A stretch of DNA of 64,000 bases from Symsagittifera roscoffensis. Lineage: Eukaryota; Xenacoelomorpha; Acoela; Convolutidae. Shown one piece after another: positions 47,427 to 59,035 of this stretch; the stretch's first letter is position 1, and each line of letters opens with the position of its first letter. The stretch covers positions 40,099,676-40,163,675 of the forward strand of contig NC_087062.1 in the NCBI RefSeq assembly GCF_963678635.1, written 5' to 3'. Below the pieces are notes generated by a model. That model saw nothing but the letters and a program-made list of their open reading frames with translations. It did not search any database and had not been told where the DNA came from. The position numbers were made by a program, and so were the translations under genes.

Positions 47427-50400
47427 ATGATTCAAAGTGAAGATAACCCAGAAAATTCAATACTTCCATTCTTAAAATCTCTAATTACTGAAGCTCGAGG
47501 ACAGGTAAAATTTTGCCAAAATCTAATCGCAAATTTATTCAAAAAAGAATAAAGTCCGTGCACCGGAAAATTTCCCGATGTAAAAGTCAAAATACAACTT
47601 AATGACCACTATCTCAAAGGTATATGTAGTCTCACATCACAATATGGAATCTACGCCATAGAAATCAAATCGCCAAATGCATTTCTTGACAGATATCTCA
47701 TCCAAACTGATGATGTAGATATTGAATTTTCAAAAGTTTTTACACAATACATCAAAAACATACAACACCAAAACTCAATAAGAGCAAACTAGATATTCAC
47801 AAATGATGTACTCTCACTTATCTATGGCTATTTATCTATATTAGAAATGAATGAACCTCAAAGCGATTCACCAACTCAAACATCTCAACATACAACTGTA
47901 CAACAGGAAATACACATAATTTCAAAATTTTTAAATGCAATCTGAGAGGATTTAACAAAAAATGATATATTAAAACATGTTAGACACAATTTATAAAAAT
48001 TTTTAGCATGGTTCATAATCGATTATTTTAATTACAATATTGATCTTATTGCACAAGCAAGAAAAAAACTTTAGACCACAAAATACAGATGACGAAACCG
48101 TATTAGCAGAACAATCAGATTATGTTTGGGAACCTGAATAGTCTCATGAATCATTTATTATTATAAAAACAGATATATCAAGTCAAGCAATTAGCACTAT
48201 CTCTATTAACAAAGGCTATGCTAGAGTATACCCAAGTACAGTTGACGCAACACCTTTAAACTATAATTCCTTTTTCCCTGAAAGAGCAGGAAATAATAGT
48301 TTAAATTCTACATTTATAAATGATAACAACTTGAATGGAACAAGAAATTTTACACAACAAGATATACAAACTCCATCACATTTTGTAAAAGAAGAATTTG
48401 TTGAAACAATAATAACAACAGAAGTAAAACGAAGCAGTTCGCCTATCCAACCCAACTTTACAACTCCAAAACTAAAAAACCCAACGCTACAATAACCAAT
48501 CATACAATCCACAGTGAAACCCTCTGTTGCACAAAAAAATTCACAAATGGATTATCCAACGTTCATACCAGTAAGAAAACCTTCATACAAACAACAAACA
48601 TCACATAGAAATAATTTTTGCAGAACATAATTACAACTATGTAACTGGACCAAAAACAACAAAACCTTCTAAAAGAAATACTCCAAACTACTTCTTCTCA
48701 CAAATTCAAAACGTACCACAAATGAATTCAAATTCAATAAATTATCATGATCAATCACGATCCTCACAAGAACAAAGTGAAAATTACCAATTTTTTCAAC
48801 AAAAAATAAAAATAATACGAATAAAAACCATACCGGAAATCAACCTCATTATTATACGCCAAATTATTTTCCATCAGATGATGAAGAATACTATAATCAA
48901 AATCATCAGCGATTTTATTCAAGCCAAAGACCTCGTTCTTACAGTATTGACCAACCAGATATTTTTGAACCATACACACGAAACGAACAATTACGACAAC
49001 CTAGAAAAAATCCAACATCTTACAACAAAAACTTTCAATAACTAAAACCAATTAACACACAATCATACCCACCAACTCAAATGCATAACGAAATTCCACT
49101 GCCATGTTGAAATAACAAAAAGTCAACTTACAAATTTTTTTCAAAAGCCACTTGCCGCAGAATCCTTACAAATGACTATGAATCCATACATAATGGGTGG
49201 ATCATCAAAAACATCAATTAAACCACCAATGGTAATCACAGGCACATATCCTGAAAACTCTGTAAAAGATTACCTAAATGCAGTCACAGCAAATTTAATT
49301 TTAAATATAGGACCTGAACCAGTAAACACGCCACTTCATCAAAATTGGATACATAGACGCACAGCTTTAATCCAAACCACACTTGACGGCGCAGCACAGA
49401 AATGGATTTCAGTTTTACTTATAGAAACATAATCAGATTGGAAGAGATTCACACAAGAATTCCCGAAAATGTTTGATTAAAAAAAACTAACAACATCAAA
49501 GAGTTTTATGCAATGAAATTGGTAGATTATCCAACGAAACAATAAAACAACTTGCAGTAAGAATTGAAACATTAGTTCAAAAAGCATACTCACTCAATAC
49601 TCCTGATTTTAAAAATACAAAAATTACAGAAATCCTAATGATGACTCTTAATGAAAAATAACAATAAAAAAGAGAGCATTACACTCTTCCTTAATCCGAG
49701 AACCAGATTTAGACTTTAGAAAACTAGTAGAAAAACTAGAGCAAGCAGAAATCACTATGAAAATAGAAGAAACGGAAAAACTAAATTACAATATGTAAAC
49801 AACATCCAAACTGCTACATCACAGATAAACCATAACAACGACTCTGACACAGAATTATCCAAAACGATAACTGAAATTTTGAACATTTACGATAGAAAAC
49901 TAAATTTTAAAGGCAAACCATCATTCAAAAAATAGTGTAACTATTGCCGACAAAACGGACACAGCATTGCCGAACGCAAACAAAAACTACAAGACAATCA
50001 AAACAAACCTAAAAATAATAGAGAACCAAATAAATCATTTCATCAATACATGAAAAAAGATCTAAATTTACCCAACAAAACCACTCGTAGAAACAATAAA
50101 TCAGGAAAAATATTTTCAAGTAACTCCAATTGGGGTAGACAACAGTCTTCCTATAATACGAATTATAGAGGAAGACCACCATACCAAAAAATTCACAAAA
50201 CTTCTGACAAAACAGATATAGTCGATCACATGGTCGAATTATTCAATATCGAAGTAACTATTCAAAATCAATTTCAAACGAACCTGAATTTTCGTTTGAT
50301 GCCAGTTTTCATTCAAATTCTAGAAATAAAAATTACTCAAATAATCGATCTAGAAACTCTTCAAACAATATATTTAGAAGTTATTCCAACGATAGGAATA

Positions 50401-50872
50401 GAAACTATTCAAATAATCGAAACCCTAGATATCAAGATAATCGATCATGCGATTATACTAACAACAGATCAAAATATAGTAATTATCAAAATAGACCACG
50501 CAATAATTCACAGACCAGAAATTCAAGTTACAACAATAGGCAAAGAAACTACTCTCTCAATCACCACATAGGAATAACACACATTATCAAAATTTACAAC
50601 AAAATTATATGAGTAGTACACCTAAACATCAAACGCAAATAAATCAGGTACAAACAACTGGAGAAACTCAACCAGACCCCCCTGGTATTTATAATAACGA
50701 AAGCACAGAAATACAATTAAATCACATCAATTGCAAATCCACAGATAGCGAAAGTGACACAGAAAACACAATTTCAATTATTATGATACACGTTGAAAAT
50801 GACTACGAACCTATTATATACGAACAACCGATATATTCTCATTCTATCATATTCATGATCATTTTCTTTTAA
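47427..50872 (+). pseudogene. gag: gag region, element B (heavily broken)
   Basis: The ATG at about 47427 matches the gag start of copy A and reads further before a stop at about 47551. Recognisable parts: N-terminal region (to about 48540), capsid-like segment open at 49172-49432 (TALIQTTLDGAAQKW, keeping the Trp that A has as Cys), a CCHC knuckle at about 49935-49977 with its last Cys changed to Arg, and the basic tail at 50050-50600 read out of frame. The acidic segment TDSESDTENTIS lies in the open frame 50609-50872. Many stops make it non-functional. Confidence 0.75.
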
Positions 50873-51053
50873 GTTATTATATAAGACCTATACCCAATAA
50901 CCAAAACAAAGGAAAAATAGAAAAAATAGCAGAAGAAATAACAGACAAAAAACCCACAGAATGCTCAAACACAAATAACATTTATCAAAACATAGCTAAA
51001 GAACCGCAGTCAGAACCGCAAGACAATCCCACTTCTTTTAGAAAGTGAAAAAA

Positions 51054-51381
51054 TTCAAACCTTGAAATAGATTTTTTAATAGATTCCGGAGCAGAATCAA
51101 ATATCATCAACATCCCCTCTTGGAACAAAATAAAAATTCTACATCCAAAAATAATGCCCTTCAAAACAACAAACAGACTAGCAACCGCACAAGGATCAAC
51201 CTTAACAATTAAACAATTAGGTCGTCTAATTGTTCAAACAGTGGAACAAAACAAACTCATGGGCAAACCATTTAAACAAACCTTCCACATAACAGATATA
51301 AAACAAAATATCATTGGAATACCATTTCTTATTAACTATATACCAACTAGTAATATCTTAAATAGCAGATTTCATTTATAA
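51054..51381 (+). pseudogene. pro: Retropepsin-like protease, element B
   Basis: The catalytic region IDFLIDSGAESNI lies at about 51066-51105, then a segment homologous to copy A (FKTTxRLATAQGSTLT, HITDIKxNIIGIPF). The middle part has a deletion replacing the A segment around NYGKIQLFLVP. No start codon of its own is expected within pol. Confidence 0.75.
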
Positions 51382-51396
51382 GATAAATACACCAGA

Positions 51397-51990
51397 ATGA
51401 AAAACACAGCTTTAAAATTTTTTCAAAGAATAAACAAACAACCACCATTTTTCTCTAAATTTTACCCTACATACAATCAGCAACGGAAACACCTGAAACC
51501 ACTATCAGGAAATGTGTATAACTTCTCAATCAAACAAGTTCACCAATATGATAAAGAACAAAATAAACAACATATCTTTATGACTGACATTGAAATCAGA
51601 CCATTTCATAAATTTTTCCGAGTAACAACTTCATCTATCAAATACAAGAAAGACTCAAAATCAGATATGGTTTCTTTACATATATGAATAACAACTCTCC
51701 GTATAAAATAACCCTATCTATAGGACTCTAAGGTTATTGTGAAACTAACGCAACAATTTCTCCCACAAAAAATAGCATATAGAGTGAAAAATACTTTAGA
51801 ACTATTGGGTATATGTAAATCAACAATTCTTGTTGAAGGTTTGTCAATTATTAATACATTAAGTAATGGAAAACGAAACACATATTAATTCAAAAAAACA
51901 CCATGATTTAAAACAACATTTCAAATATCAAAATACTCGGAAGGACAACAAAAATTCTTAACAATGTTTAATTTCCAACACTCTCAGATA
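51397..51990 (+). pseudogene. pol linker, element B, ending at RT deletion
   Basis: Open at 51397-51687 (LKFFQRINKQPPFFSKFYP, then IRPFHKFFRVTTSS), then degraded homology to the A linker to about 51990. The next recognisable sequence is the C-terminal part of integrase, so RT, RNase H and the integrase core are missing. The breakpoints differ from those in copy A. Confidence 0.65.
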
Positions 51991-52019
51991 GCACAAAATA
52001 TTTTGAACAATTAGACGAC

Positions 52020-52832
52020 CTATTAATAAAATGCCCACTATCTTATAACTCACAAATAACAACAACTTTAGGGCTATCGCCCTATGAAAAAGTTTTTAAC
52101 CAAAAACCACGGAAATTGATAAAATTCACAGCAAAATCTTCAAAAAATGAACAAGGTTATTGCCAACCCCCTAAAGAATCAACATGTTACAATCTACCAC
52201 TACATACCCACAATGACGATCATTTTCATCATTCACAAATTTTAAAATTAGCTTCCGGTACACACACCGAATGGATTTCAAACAGAGATAAAAACACAAT
52301 TAGTTTTACCGGAAAAAAAAACAAAAAAATTGTTACAAAGACAAATTATTAATTCCTAAATAAATTCTCGATTTACCCCAGCTGTAAATTTAAAAATCGG
52401 ATTATACGTTTTAATTCCAAACTTTACAACACAAAAAGGAACTTCTAAAAAATTAAAAAAGGAAAAGGACCGTATCAAATAATTGATAAACACACTGATG
52501 TAATACACAAACTTACAGACTTAAACAAAAAAGAAATCGTTCAACATCGAAACAATCTTTTACCTGATTACCCGAAAGAGCACCTCCTTCAAGAATTTGT
52601 TCAATTATACTTTTTTACATTACCTAAAGTTATTCAAAACAATCCAGATCACAAACAAAATCTAACAACTGATATGAACTTTATCCAAAAACCATTAGAA
52701 AAAAATGAAAAAGAACTTCCCAAACAAACATCAAAAAAAGTAGAGAACAAAAAGATACCTCAAACTGAAAAAAAATCGAAAATTAGAAAACAAAATTATA
52801 CCACACAAACAAAAAGAAAAATTTCTGTATAG
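52020..52832 (+). pseudogene. int: Integrase C-terminal region with GPY module, element B
   Basis: Starts with a PLSYNSQITTTLGLSPYE-type segment near 52040-52090, continues through the frame 52116-52352 and a GPYQ module at 52467-52478, and ends with a Lys/Gln-rich tail to about 52832. It parallels 56790-57592 of copy C. The catalytic core is deleted. Confidence 0.7.
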
Positions 52833-53848
52833 ACAATTATCGCGATTGCGAAATCAGCCACGAAAACACTACCAAAAATTCATCTCAAAATCTAAAATAT
52901 TAAAGAACGTTGAATTTCAGAAACCACTTTAAAATTAATTAACAGTTTCACCTCATGAAGATAATTTCATAAACCGAACATTTTCTCAAATTTCATGCTA
53001 GACAGCACTTGAACAAACTAGTTCAAATTCAGCCAATCAGAAACCTTTTCGAATCATCACCTCATTTTTAACACGACTTCATTAGCCGACAAACAATCAC
53101 CCTCAAGGCAACCTCTAACTATATCTAAAGAACCTCCAGTTCAAAGATAACAAAATGCTAGACATTGATACCTGAAAAAAAAAATCTCAATATTACATCC
53201 TCCCCTATCAAGCAGTACAAAGATCAACAAAATTGTCCCAACTTAGACCTCAAAATCCCTCAGGCAAAAATATTAAATTAGTCTTAAGAACAAAATGGAC
53301 ATGATCATTTAGATCAAAGATGGAAAATCTCATAGATACCCTCCAATCATCTAGTAAATAACAAAAAAAACCATGAAGACTCCTAAGAGCCCTCCAAACT
53401 TTTCTTTAGCAAAAATTGCCGAAATCCAACCTGTTTGTCAAAAAACCAATAAGTTAACCGACCACACTCGAATTTAGCCTCAAAAAATAAAAATTAGTTC
53501 GACGAAACGAATCATTTTTTCACATGCTTCTTTCCCGAACAGTCAACACTTTTCATAATAATCTTTCAAACCTTTGTTCAATCCTTTCGAATTTTTTTAA
53601 ACCGTTATAACTTTCATATCTGACATTTTAGAAACATTCATCCTCTCACTGATAATTTTTTGCAACTTTTTCATCATTTTTTACTCCCTAGCCTAAACCT
53701 ACGTTAATTTTCCCAAAATCATTGACCACCATTTCAGGTACGATATTTCAAATAGCTTTCTAAATGTTCCAACATCCTTTCAGTAGAACAAATGTTTTTC
53801 TTCTTTTCATAATGTTTCTCACATTTTCATTTTCAACATTAACAAAAC
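52833..53848 (+). other. pol-to-3' ORF spacer, element B
   Basis: Homologous to 10961-11784 of A and 57593-58606 of C. The small membrane ORF seen in C (58287) is present but interrupted. At 53764 the short hydrophobic leader frame starts, then runs into the env-block deletion shared with C. Confidence 0.5.
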
Positions 53849-54193
53849 ATGAACTCTAAATTGAACTCACCATGTTTCCTTAACTTCATCTATGGGATTA
53901 AAGACACTAACCTACAGGTAATCCGCCGAAATTACGATCGCATCACCCAGATGTATATCTTCTGTCCCCTAACCAAACTCTTAGACATAGACGAATCCAG
54001 CCCACTAATCGTCCCACACGAATTCCTCCAGCCCGTTGAAGTCCCGATCCTAGAGTTCATATACAACACTGGCTATAATCATAAACTCTATAACCTTATT
54101 CAAAATACACCGTATGAATTATCACCTAGCACTGAAAAGACGTCTTTTTCACGACGTTTTTCCCCTTGGGTTCTTCTACGACGATTAGGTTAA
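53849..54193 (+). CDS. Conserved 3' ORF of family 1, copy B (C-terminally altered)
   Basis: A 114-residue frame, homologous to copy C over its first 95 residues (MNSxLNSPxxLNFxY, QMYIFCPLTKLLDIDES, PVEVPILEFIYN). At about 54135 a deletion removes the ALELLWPL...IIRLLAKLL helices, so the end reads out of the normal frame. Function unknown. Confidence 0.5.
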   Translation: MNSKLNSPCFLNFIYGIKDTNLQVIRRNYDRITQMYIFCPLTKLLDIDESSPLIVPHEFLQPVEVPILEFIYNTGYNHKLYNLIQNTPYELSPSTEKTSFSRRFSPWVLLRRLG

Positions 54194-55752
54194 ATGAAAA
54201 TTCGAACAAAACTAACCATTCTTATTGAATGTTTTTTTTCTTCATAGGCACGATCATCAATCATCTACAAAACAAAAAGCAAAATAAAAAAAAAACAAAA
54301 CTTTTTCTAGATTCTGAAACTTTTATTAACAAATTTCAATTGTCAAGCAGTAAAATTTGCTCGTACAAAACAATAAATTAATATATAAAATTTTTTCCCC
54401 AATGCAGTAAATCTACATACAATTGAAAATAATTTAATATTTTTAACCCCCAAATCAAGCAGTAAACTTTTTAACATAGTAAATTTTTTAAAGTAGTAAA
54501 TTTAAAAAAAAAATGTCAAAAAATTGCAAACAGCAGTAATAACCTTTTCAAGGACGCGTCTTTATATTCACTCGCCCACAAACTCTATCCACAATCGCAC
54601 AGCTCGCCCACGAAGAATTGTTTAAAATAATGAATTTAAGTTTTAACTTTCATTGAAAACAACTCTAACAAGTTTCAAAACGTTTCAAACTTCCCTTTAA
54701 CCTGGTTGGAAAAGAACTATATAAAAATCCAACCTAACTAACGCAAACTTACTAAACCCCACAAATCACAACCTAATATCATGAAAAACAAAGAAAACCC
54801 ACGGTACCCAAACTTAGAACTGGATGAATTATTCTTTTGAGGACTACTTTTAAGTCTGAACACAAAAGAAAAAAACAGCAAAAAGTCGAGAGACAAACCC
54901 AAAAGAAACAATTTGATTCTTGAGAGAAAATCATAACTAAGACAACAAAAAAAAACACCAGTAATCATGAAAAGCACGAAAAATTGAACTAAAACAGGAC
55001 CCTCCAAAAAAGAGAGCATGAAATTATACCCTCACTCCTGGCCTAGCCCACCAGAAGAAGACGTCCTGAGCATGCTCTATAGCCGGCCTCACCCACCGTG
55101 ATACATCCACGTTTTGTGACACCCACAGCTCTATTTTTGACGAGAGTTAATCAAGTGTGAGTAGCTCTTAAAAATAACCGAACAAAATTGTAACGCTTTT
55201 GCGATAAAACCTAATACAAGATCGTGACTGAAAAACAAGATAAACAAAGATTTATATATGAAAAAAAAACAATGTAGTATGCAGATAATATACAGCTCAG
55301 AGACCAGCAGCAAGGAACTTGGCAACCCAATCACACTCTAACTACGGAGTGGCAAGACCCACCTGACATGCTGCCTACAATCACTACACTGAACAGATTT
55401 AAAGCACGACTTGGCATCGCAGCAAAGGAAACCTATTGCAACAGAACAATGGCCATCTCGATATTCAAGTATACGTACAGATCCGAGTCATCAGGCACTT
55501 CATCCAAAGTCAAACCACATGCCACATCCAAACGAGATAGAGAAGAGCAACGTGGATTAGTAATGCTCCTATTCTCTAGAATCAACCAGATCAACACTCA
55601 TCACAACCAATCAGAAACCATAATACGATCTCCCGAGACTATCCCGATAACATCTCTTCTTCGAAAACCCGAAAAAAGAAGAAAAACATCATCATCCATC
55701 CTACACTATAATAGAACATTGAAAAACTAAAACTCTCTAGACCCCGGATGGA
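54194..55752 (+). other. 3' noncoding region of element B
   Basis: Contains the AGCAGTAAA-type motif cluster (54343-54540), the GC-richer block with GAGCATGCTC (about 55035-55130) and a conserved small ORF (55368-55730). Hydrophobic minus-strand frames here (54738-55019) are shadows of A-rich DNA. A purine-rich ggatggaagga at about 55747-55757 precedes the middle LTR and may be the plus-strand primer. Confidence 0.5.
55368..55730 (+). CDS. Conserved small ORF near 3' end, copy B
   Basis: A 120-residue ATG-started frame whose first 55 residues match 18642 in copy A. It is basic, Ser/Thr/Arg-rich and without recognised domains; the C-terminal half is not shared with A, which is truncated. In C the same frame is broken by a deletion. 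It may encode an accessory protein or be fortuitous. Confidence 0.3.
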   Translation: MLPTITTLNRFKARLGIAAKETYCNRTMAISIFKYTYRSESSGTSSKVKPHATSKRDREEQRGLVMLLFSRINQINTHHNQSETIIRSPETIPITSLLRKPEKRRKTSSSILHYNRTLKN

Positions 55753-55851
55753 AGGAACCAGAGCTAAACTAGTTTTTATCATTAGTTTTTATTATGGTCT
55801 TTTATCTCTATAAGATATTAAATGGGAACCAATCATACTCCATCAAAATAA
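55753..55851 (+). repeat. Partial middle LTR (first ~100 bp)
   Basis: Matches the start of the other LTRs (ctaaactag, tttatctctat, aatcatactccatcaaa), then changes abruptly at about 55851 to integrase-region sequence. The TG end is mutated. This is the junction between internal regions B and C. Confidence 0.8.
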
Positions 55852-57592
55852 TGATTTAAAAATTTGAATCAACCAGGTTTTTAACCTTCATGACCCACTA
55901 GATACAATACCTCTATCAAAAATAGAAATTGAAAATATTTTTCTCCCAATAACAGAAAAAAAAACACTAAAATTACTACAAAAATCTTGACCCAGTCGTT
56001 AGACAATTAAAATCTTGGCACCAAGAAAAAACTAAGCCACTTAAAGCCGATACGACCATACTAGGAAACAAAAGCCTTCTTAGATATTTCAGAATATTTA
56101 ACAACACCTCTATCAACGAAAACATAGATATCCTAGAATACCAAACATCCAATATCAAAGTACCCTGCCTACCTTTGGGTATGATGCTTATAGCTTTTCA
56201 TTCCTCTCACTCTTTAAACACTAAAGGACACTCCGGAGCAAAGAAAATAAACTCGAATTTTGTACAAATTTTTTATTTCCCAAATGCACCAATTTGGATA
56301 AAAGTATTATGCAATGATTGCATAACATGTCAATTAAACAAACCATACCCATACCAAAAACAAAACCGCAGAAAAACAAGATTTTAAAGGACAAAGTCTA
56401 TATTTCAAACACAGAACTTCATTCGATAAAAAAGGACCAATATCCCACCCTCAGAAGGAAAGTCATTATAATGGTCATAGCAGATGCATTCCAACACTAC
56501 GTAGCACTTAACCCAGTAACTCATTGTAATGATTATTATGCGTATGAAACACTTTATGAACACTGAATAGCAAAATTTGGTTTACCCGAAATCCTTGACA
56601 CAGATAATGGCACTGAATTTATAAATAACGAAATAATTACACTATGCCAGTTATAGAATTAAGCACAAACCACGTACATCTCATGCACCTTGGACTAATG
56701 GACTAGTCGAATGTATGAACCGTTCGTTACAAAAATATATTAGATGTGTCATTAACGGAAATGACAGACGATATACTGAATGGTCAACAGATGTAAAAAC
56801 ATTACCACTATCTTATAAATCACAATTAACAACAACTTTAGGGCTATCACCCTGTGAAAAGGATATAAACCAAAAACCACGGAAACCAATAATGTTCACA
56901 GCAAATTTTTCAAAAAATTCACATGGTTATTGCCAACCCACTAAAGAAACAACATGTTACAATCTACCACTACATACCCACGATGAAGATCACTTTCATC
57001 ATCCACAAATTTTAAAATTAGCTTCCGGTACACACACCGAATGGCTTTTAAACAGAGATAGAAAACACATTGAATTTTATCAGAAAAAAAAAACAAAAAA
57101 ATTGTTACTAGGACAAAATATTATTTCCCAAATAAATTCTCGATTTACCCCAGCTACAAATTTTAAAATTGGAACATACATTTTATTTCCAAAGTTTACA
57201 ACACAAGAAGGAACTTAAAAAATTACAACCACTCCGAAATAATTGATAAACACACTGATGTAACATACAAACTTACAGACTTAAACAAAAAAGAAATCGT
57301 TCTTCATCGAAACAACCTTTTACCTGATTACCCGAAAGAGCACGCCCTTCAAGAATTTGTTCAATTATACTCTTTTACAGGACCTAAAATTTTTCAAAAC
57401 CATCGAGATCACAAACAAAATCTAAGCACTGATATGAACTCTATCCAAAAACCATTAGATAAAAATGAAAAAGAACTTCCCAAACAAACATCAAAAAAAG
57501 TAGAGAACAAAAAGATACCTCAAACAGAGAAAAAATCAAAAATAAGAAGAAAAAGTTATACCACACGATCAAAAGGAAAAATTTCTACCTAG
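55852..57592 (+). pseudogene. int: Integrase, element C (most complete copy)
   Basis: Zinc-finger part with SHSLNTKGHSG and CNDCITC (HHCC) at about 56205-56335. Catalytic core: first Asp in VIADAFQHYVAL (56465-56500), second in TDNGTEF (about 56600), Glu in TNGLVECMNRSLQ (about 56696-56735), i.e. a D,D-35-E type core. C-terminal domain 56760-57218; the GPYQ itself has been lost to a small deletion at about 57230. Stops and shifts at about 56400, 56567 and 56655 inactivate it. The upstream RT is not present. Confidence 0.8.
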
Positions 57593-58286
57593 ACAATCAT
57601 CGCTACTTCGAAATCAACCAGGTCAACACTACAAAACATTCATCCCCCAATCTAAAATATTGAAGAAAGTTGAATTTTGGAAACCACTTTAAAATTATTT
57701 AACATTTTCACCTCTTGAAGATAATTACATAAACCGAACATTTTCTCAGTTTTCATGCTGAAAAGCACTTGAACAAACTAGTTCAAATTCAGCCAATCAG
57801 AAACTTTTCCGAATCATCGCCTCATTTTTAGCACGACTTCTTTAGCCGACAAACAAACACCCTCAAGACAATCTCTAACTATAACTAAAGAATCTCCAGT
57901 TCAAAAATAAGCAAAACGCTAGACATTGATACCTGAAATAAACAAAGTCTCAATATTACAACCCTCCCCTATCAAGCAGTACAAAGATCAACAATATTGT
58001 CCCAACTTAGACCTCAAAATCCCTCAGGTAAACATATTAAATTAGCCTTAAGAACAAAATGGACAAGATCATTTAGCCTAAAGATGGAATATCTCATAGA
58101 TACCCCACAATCATCTAATAAATAACAATAAAACCAGGAAGACTTTTAAGAGCCCTCCAAATTTTTCTTTCTCAAAAATTGCCGAAATTCAACCCACTTT
58201 TCAAAAAACTAACAATTAAACCGACCACACTCGAATTTAGCCTCAAAAAATAAAAACTAATTCGACGAAACGAATCATTTTTTCAA
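57593..58286 (+). other. pol-to-membrane-ORF spacer, element C
   Basis: Noncoding, homologous to 52833-53530 and 10961-11555. Includes ttgaacaaactagttcaaattcagccaatcagaaa, conserved in all copies. Nothing else recognised. Confidence 0.5.
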
Positions 58287-58550
58287 ATGCTTTTTTCTCG
58301 AACAGTCAAATTTTTTCATGATTTTTTTCAAACCCTTTTTCAATCCTTTCGAACTTTTTTTAAACCTTGTATAACTTTCGTATTTGACATTTTAGAAACA
58401 TTCATCCTCTCCCTGATAATTTTTTGCGTCTTTTTCATCATTTTTTACTCCCTAGCCCAAACCTACGTTAATTTTTCCGAAATCATTGACCACCATTTCA
58501 GGTACGATATTTCAAATAATTTTCTAAATGTTCCAATATCCTTTCAGTAG
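58287..58550 (+). CDS. Small membrane ORF of family 1, copy C
   Basis: An ATG-started 87-residue frame. A Phe-rich amphipathic N-terminus is followed by a strong transmembrane stretch (ILSLIIFCVFFIIFYSLA) and a polar tail. Homologous DNA in A (about 11560) and B (about 53533) is frameshifted. It lies between integrase and the env-like position. It overlaps a second hydrophobic frame starting at about 58527. No family recognised. Confidence 0.4.
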   Translation: MLFSRTVKFFHDFFQTLFQSFRTFFKPCITFVFDILETFILSLIIFCVFFIIFYSLAQTYVNFSEIIDHHFRYDISNNFLNVPISFQ

Positions 58551-58606
58551 AACAGATGTTTTTCTTCTTTTCATAATGTTTCTCACATTTTGAACATTAA
58601 CAATAC

Positions 58607-59035
58607 ATGAACTCTAACTTGAACTCACCATTTTCCCTTAACTTCACCTATTGTATTAAAGACACTAACCTACAAGGCATCCTCCGAAACTATAATCCCA
58701 ACACCCAGATGTATATCTTCTGTCCCCTAACCAAACTCTTAGACATAGACGAATCCCGCCCACTAATCGTCCCAGACGAATTCCTCCAGCCCGTTGAAGT
58801 CCCGATCCTAGAGTTCATATACAACAGTGGCTATAATCATAGACTCTATAACCTTATTCAAAATACACCGTATGAATTATCACCTAGCACTCAAAAGCAC
58901 AACATCATTAAAGCACTCGAATTGCTTTGGCCACTTTTTCAAACTGAACACATCATTCGTTTGCTAGCTAAATTACTAACCTCATCAGACATCATCCACG
59001 GTGTTTTTCCCCTTGGATTCTTCTACGGCGATTAG
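58607..59035 (+). CDS. Conserved 3' ORF of family 1, copy C (intact frame)
   Basis: A 142-residue frame from ATG 58607, about 20 bases after the deletion junction. Contains QMYIFCPLTKLLDIDESRP, PDEFLQPVEVPILEFIYN and ALELLWPL, ending in a Leu/Ile-rich helix pair and PLGFFYGD. It is the most complete version; A (17077-17496) and B (53849-54193) are broken. No signal peptide or known domain. Persistence of an open frame in an otherwise dead copy may be chance given its small size. Confidence 0.5.
   Translation: MNSNLNSPFSLNFTYCIKDTNLQGILRNYNPNTQMYIFCPLTKLLDIDESRPLIVPDEFLQPVEVPILEFIYNSGYNHRLYNLIQNTPYELSPSTQKHNIIKALELLWPLFQTEHIIRLLAKLLTSSDIIHGVFPLGFFYGD

Noticed and set aside
54738-55019. Hydrophobic minus-strand frames in the 3' region of family 1 (also 18007-18198 and 59636-59833)
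   Set aside because: A-rich plus-strand DNA reads as Phe/Leu/Ser on the minus strand. Starts and ends differ between copies.
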